From positions 372,001 through 436,000 of the forward strand of contig NC_018420.1 of the NCBI RefSeq assembly GCF_000287355.1: 64,000 nt of DNA, written 5' to 3'. The notes below the pieces were generated by a model. The model searched no databases and was not told the origin of the DNA. It was given only the letters and a program-made list of their open reading frames with translations. The stretch's first letter is position 1, and the number at the start of each line of letters is the position of its first letter. Of this stretch, positions 56,518 through 64,000 are shown one piece after another. The position numbers and the translations under genes are program-made. Source of the stretch: a secondary endosymbiont of Heteropsylla cubana. Its GTDB lineage: Bacteria; Pseudomonadota; Gammaproteobacteria; Enterobacterales; Enterobacteriaceae.

Positions 56518-57561
56518 AATAATTTTTCTCTTCATCCGATAGTTATTCTAAGTCCGTTTTTAAATTATTTTGATAACCAATGTTATTTTCTTGTTAAAGA
56601 AAACGTAGTGATTAACCTTTTTACTAAACATTTTTTTTTGTTCAGTTTAGATTTTATAATCTCCATATTATCAAGGACAGTATGTTTCTATTAAAAATAA
56701 TATTTGTGTATTTTATAGATACAACTATATAAATAATATATATAAACATGTTAAATGGTTTGTTATAAAACTTTTGTAGAATAAGATCTATTTAGGTTTT
56801 TATTAATATTTTTATCCCCGACTTTTTCTTTGAATATTGCTTCTTTTAATAGAGAAGTAGATATCTTATAATATTGGTGCGGTTAAAATATTAATTTAAT
56901 TCCAGAATCTATTCATGTAAGTAGTTTTTATTTTATTATATAAATAATTTAGCAAATATTTTTAATAGATGTAGTATCTATATCTGTATATAAAATAGAT
57001 TGTTACTTTCTGTTAGTGGAGTCTTATGATTAAGATATCACCTCGTTTACATAAAAAGTTAATTTAGCCCTCTAAATCTTCTAAATTAGGGCTAAAAAAG
57101 CTTGATTATTACGATATGTATTATGAAATTAGAATATATGGGTTTTAAATTAGTTATAATTGATTATCTGTTATAAAGTTTTATAGGTTTATTTGTTGTC
57201 TATATCAAGTGTTTTAGTTTATAACTTTATGTTCAAATAAGTATGATATTTAATGTGTTTTTTTAAAAGAATAGAAAAGCCTTTTAATTATTTTCTTGAT
57301 TATTATCATGGCAAAATTTAAACATACACTAACATTTTTTAATTACATTTAAATAAATTATAATGTTTGTTATAATAAATAGAGAAAATTTATTTTAAAA
57401 AACTTGATTTTGCAAAAAAAACTAGATTTTTAAAAGATTTTTTATCTTGAAAATTTGCGTGATTAGTTGTGTTAAAGAGGAATGAATTCCACGTTTTTAT
57501 TTATTTTTTTTACTTTTGATTTTATTTTTTTGATATCCATTTTTTTTATTAAGTATAACAA
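56518..57561. other. 1 kb AT-rich spacer between rnr and rlmB
   Basis: In E. coli these genes nearly adjoin, so the spacer is long. It contains the inverted repeat at 57063-57096 (separate entry) and, at its right end, a 29-codon in-frame continuation of rnr past its stop (57472-57561). No other gene recognised. Confidence 0.5.
57063..57096. repeat. 9-bp inverted repeat between rnr and rlmB
   Basis: TTTAGCCCT (57063-57071) and AGGGCTAAA (57088-57096) pair perfectly around a 16-base loop that itself holds the direct repeat CTAAATCTT/CTAAATT. On the minus strand, the direction of rnr, the stem is followed by TTAACTTTTT, so it may be an rnr terminator or processing hairpin. Role uncertain. Confidence 0.4.
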
Positions 57562-59877
57562 TTATTTTAATGTTTCTATTTTTTTAGTGTTGCGGTGAAT
57601 ATATAAAGTCTTTCTTTTAGTGTTTTTAAGAGTTTTAGGTTGACAATAGTTTCTAAATTTCTTTTTTTTAAGTTGATAAATACTAGAAATTAAAGAAAAA
57701 TGAATTCTTCGTTCTTCCATATGCACGGATTTAACAAGAACTTTTACTGGCTCTCCAAGACGGTATATAATTTTTTTAGAATTTCCGATTAATCTTTGTT
57801 TAATGTTATCATAGCGAAAATAGTCATTTTTTAATGATGAAACATGAACAAGTCCCTCAATATAAAATGGATCAAGACGAACAAAAAACCCAAAATTAGT
57901 AACGTTTGTAATAATGCCGTTAAAGTGCTTGCCTACATGATTTTTCATAAAATCACATTTTAACCAGTCTTCTACATCACGAGTTGCTTCATCAGCTCGA
58001 CGTTCATTGAGTGAACATCGTTGACCTAATTGAAATAATTCTTTTTTTTCAGAGTGCCAACCACCAGATGGTGTTGAACGACCGTGAATTTGACCGTTTT
58101 GTTTTCCAAGAATGTATTTAATTGTACGATGTAGAGCTAGATCGGGATAACGGCGGATCGGAGACGTAAAGTGAGCATATGCTGGCAAAGCTAGGCCAAA
58201 GTGACCGCGATTGTCTGGATCATAATTTGCTTGTTTCATTGATCTAAGTAGCATCAAATGCAACATTTCATAATCAGAGCGAACTGCTATCCTAGTCATC
58301 ATATTGGCATAATCTTTAGGCTCAGGTTTTTCACCCCCGCCAAGATTTAAGCTTAATTCTGCTAAGACTGTTTTTAACGATGCAATATTTTCTTTGGTAG
58401 GTCGATCATGAACACGATAGAGAACCGGTTCTTTATATTTTTCAACAAATCGAGCTGCAGAAATATTTGCTAAAATCATGCATTCTTCAATCAGTTTATG
58501 AGCATGATTTCGCTTAAATGGTTCAATATGTGCGATTCGTTGCTCTGAATTGAAAACAAATTTAGTTTCTTCAGTGTTAAATGAAATACCACCTCGTTGA
58601 ATTTTAGCTTTTTCAAGGGTTTTATACATTTCATGTAGTTGTTTTATCGATGAAATAATTGATGCATGCTGGATATGTCCTTGTTGTCTCTTCTCTAGAA
58701 TATTAAATACTTCATTATAAGTCAGTCGAGCATGTGAGTGCATTATCGCTTCATAAAACTTATAAGAAGAGAGTTCTCCTTGAGTAGAAACAATCATTTC
58801 GCATACAAGACATAGTTTGTCAACGTTTGGATTTAAGGAGCATAGATTATTAGATAATAGTTCGGGAAGCATAGGAACCACTTCTGATGGAAAATAAACT
58901 GAAGTAGTTCTCCGGATAGCATCTTGATCAAGGGGTGTATCAGGGCGCACATAATAACTTACATCAGCAATTGCAACCCAAAGGTGCCAACCTCCACTTG
59001 GTTCTTTTTCACAATACACAGCGTCATCAAGGTCACGTGCATCTTCATCGTCAATTGTCATCAGTGGTAGCATGCGTATGTCAACTCGTTCACACTTATC
59101 TTTTATTATTATCGCAACCTTATTTTCTTCTTGTAAATGAGCAAGTTGCTCTTTGACTTCTGGTGACCATATATAAGGAATTGCATGGTTACGTAACGCA
59201 ATATTCACAGCTATACTTGTACTCATGTTATCCCCTAGCACTTCTACTACTTTACCTATAGCTTTATTTTGGCGCGTCGGGCGTTGCATTAACTCTACAA
59301 CCACAATAAATCCTACTCCAGCGCCTCGAGTTTCTTCTTTAGGGATAAATATATTAAAATTTAAGCGACTATCGTCTGGCACAACAAATATATTATTAGC
59401 ATCAATAAAAAAACGGCCAACAATATGACTAGAATTTGGGACAAGAACTTGGAGAATGCGTGCTTCTCGACGACCCTTCCTATCCTGGTTATGGGGTTCT
59501 GCCATAACTAAATCACCATGTATAGCAAGTTTCATTTGTTCAGCAGATAAATAATAGTCATCTTTATCACCTAAAACTCTCAGGAAACCAAAGTGTTCTC
59601 GATGACCAATAATTGTACCGTATATACGGTTAACATAGTCTGGAAGTGTATAGTATTGTTGTTGGATTAAAATTAATTCTCCATCTTTTTCCATAGCATG
59701 CAGGAGCTGGTGGAAACCTCCCAGCTGTTCTTTTCCAAAAATCTCAAGTTCTTGTTCAAGATCTTCTTTTCGGATAGGTTTGTCTTGTTTAGTCAAATGG
59801 GCGAGAATATCTTTTCGACTAGGAATCGAACATGTATGCTTTTTCAGTTCTTGAATTAGCAAAGGATTCTGTAACAT
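57562..59877 (-). CDS. rnr: RNase R, 3'-5' exoribonuclease
   Basis: Processive exoribonuclease that degrades structured RNA, including rRNA in quality control. 771 residues (E. coli 813). Order: N-terminal helix-turn-helix (IPSRKDILAHLTKQDKPIRKEDL), two cold-shock domains (GTIIGHREHFGFLRV and following), the RNB domain with catalytic acidic cluster TIDDEDARDLDDAVYC, HKLIEECMILANISAARFV and YAHFTSPIRRYPDL, and the S1 domain (FNGIITNVTNFGFFVRL). The start has an excellent ribosome site GGAGGTGAT at 59881-59889. The Lys-rich C-terminal tail is about 40 residues shorter than in E. coli; a stop interrupts it and a Lys-rich frame continues for 29 codons. Confidence 0.97.
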   Translation of the reverse strand: MLQNPLLIQELKKHTCSIPSRKDILAHLTKQDKPIRKEDLEQELEIFGKEQLGGFHQLLHAMEKDGELILIQQQYYTLPDYVNRIYGTIIGHREHFGFLRVLGDKDDYYLSAEQMKLAIHGDLVMAEPHNQDRKGRREARILQVLVPNSSHIVGRFFIDANNIFVVPDDSRLNFNIFIPKEETRGAGVGFIVVVELMQRPTRQNKAIGKVVEVLGDNMSTSIAVNIALRNHAIPYIWSPEVKEQLAHLQEENKVAIIIKDKCERVDIRMLPLMTIDDEDARDLDDAVYCEKEPSGGWHLWVAIADVSYYVRPDTPLDQDAIRRTTSVYFPSEVVPMLPELLSNNLCSLNPNVDKLCLVCEMIVSTQGELSSYKFYEAIMHSHARLTYNEVFNILEKRQQGHIQHASIISSIKQLHEMYKTLEKAKIQRGGISFNTEETKFVFNSEQRIAHIEPFKRNHAHKLIEECMILANISAARFVEKYKEPVLYRVHDRPTKENIASLKTVLAELSLNLGGGEKPEPKDYANMMTRIAVRSDYEMLHLMLLRSMKQANYDPDNRGHFGLALPAYAHFTSPIRRYPDLALHRTIKYILGKQNGQIHGRSTPSGGWHSEKKELFQLGQRCSLNERRADEATRDVEDWLKCDFMKNHVGKHFNGIITNVTNFGFFVRLDPFYIEGLVHVSSLKNDYFRYDNIKQRLIGNSKKIIYRLGEPVKVLVKSVHMEERRIHFSLISSIYQLKKKKFRNYCQPKTLKNTKRKTLYIHRNTKKIETLK

Positions 59878-61188
59878 TGTATCACCTCCATATTTTAAAA
59901 ATAGGTTATCATGGTATTAACTAGCTAGTGCATCTAGCTAGAAAGTTGTCTTCATAAATGATGTAAAATAATGAGATAATCTAGATAATTTAGGTGATGA
60001 TAGCTATTTTTTTTAAACAATCTAGATTTTAGGTGATTATACGTTTATAAGATCATCATCATTCAAGACTTTTGGGTTTCTTGTACCAATAAAAGTCTCT
60101 AATAAAAGATTAGCTTATTTATAACATGTTTATTAAGCTGTATCGATCTCTTGGACGATATCTCAAACATTTGATTATTCGAGAGATAATATAGATTGCA
60201 CAAAAAAAACTAAACAATACAATGAAGGTTATTATTGTTTAATAATAAAATTATTATGTTAACAACAAAATGTACATTTTCTAGACGTTATATAATTTGA
60301 CTAACTTGATTATTAAATCATATTAGCAACCAACTAGAACAGCTAGATGATTCATGTATAAAAAAATAAAAAATAGTATCAATTAAAATTAATATCAATA
60401 AATCTATATAGCTGGCAACTAATGAGGATTACATATTCTTGATAAGGTGAACAAAAGTCTGATTATATTAGTTGTAAAAACTAGATTTTTTTATAGATGT
60501 AATCTGTACAGCGAATGCATGAAATTAAAAATGAAATCGTTTGTTATTTTTGTTGATTTTATTATTGTATATTTTATAAGTTGATAACTTTAAAATTTAA
60601 AGAAGGAAATAATCCTCGATTAGAGATTATTTATAAAAATAAATATTAATAAATCATTTATTATCTTTATTTAATTTAAAAAGTGTTGTTTATATAAGTA
60701 ATATCATAAACCTAGTTAATTGGTTATAGAATATAATTTTTATTAAAGAAACGCGCTCTTTGAGAAAATGGTTGTTTTAGTAATCAATCAAAAAAAAATA
60801 ACCGTTTTTATCTTTAAGATATTTATAAGATATAAATTTAAGTTTATAAGAATTTAAAATTAATTAACGTTAAATGGAGAGCAATAAAAGTAGTATGTAT
60901 TTAAAATGGTAATAATATGAAAATTTAATAATGATTTTTCTTACAAACTAACTGTTAGCTATTAAAAATATCTAAAATTATATCATGTTTGAATTGTTTG
61001 AAATTTTTTTTGATTTTTATGTATATAAATTTTGAAAAAATTATTTATATAAAATAGCATTTTATATTAAAATTATCTTTTTAATATAAAAAAGTTTAAA
61101 TATATATATTTTATATAAAATACATATATATATTATTGATATATCATATTGAAGGATGAAAATCCTAATTTCTATATCATGACATAAA
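59878..61188. other. 1.3 kb AT-rich spacer between purA and rnr
   Basis: In E. coli nsrR stands between purA and rnr; I looked for NsrR motifs on the minus strand and see none, so the gene appears lost beyond recognition. An inverted repeat AGACTTTT (60066-60073) / AAAAGTCT (60091-60098) lies about 190-220 bases upstream of the rnr start and could be a leader hairpin. The rnr promoter should be in this region. Confidence 0.5.

Positions 61189-64000
<2,812 letters not shown>

Overview
The window looks like part of the chromosome of a host-restricted gammaproteobacterium of the Enterobacterales (an insect-endosymbiont type genome). Four things point there: strong AT bias; only about half of the bases in recognisable genes (about 32 kb of coding sequence, my hand sum); products that align closely with E. 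coli, Serratia and Yersinia proteins as I remember them; and long AT-rich spacers, some still holding decayed genes. I see no transposase, integrase, phage gene, CRISPR array or rRNA. The species cannot be named from this window. All family assignments come from reading motifs and from recalled lengths of E. coli homologues; no search was run.

Layout, left to right. 1-5045: arnC-arnA-arnD-arnT on the minus strand, joined by ATGA overlaps; arnT runs off the left edge and no arnB precedes arnC. 6929-11238: lipopolysaccharide core genes (waaE, waaA, a GT4 glycosyltransferase). 12844-15955: holD, then kdsC-lptC-lptA-lptB. 16108-19682: acpS-pdxJ and nadB. 20608-21516: rdgC. 22868-25458: a wrecked feoAB iron-transport operon. 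27311-27652: tmaR. 29593-35230: a complete sufABCDSE operon. 37545-39719: lptF-lptG. 40526-40598: tRNA-Phe. 42243-44282: ptsH-ptsI. 46505-47368: yicC. 48892-50352: cls. 52057-53352: decayed maoP and hdfR, divergent, with a clean inverted repeat between them. 54871-62487: nadE, rlmB, rnr and purA on the minus strand.

Functionally the survivors centre on a real outer membrane: Kdo synthesis and transfer, core sugars, the Lpt transport machine (A, B, C, F, G), lipid A aminoarabinose and cardiolipin. The rest are cofactor genes (nadB, nadE, pdxJ, acpS), Suf iron-sulfur assembly, the general PTS proteins with TmaR, RNA enzymes (RNase R, RlmB, YicC) and purA. Losses fall on ferrous iron uptake and on regulatory or nucleoid functions. 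Local gene order often matches E. coli with missing members (no rpoN after lptB, no crr after ptsI, no coaD after waaE, no nsrR between purA and rnr), as expected for reduction by decay in place. I found no convincing new biological system. The most interesting leftovers are small structured sequences in the spacers and the pattern of partial pathways.
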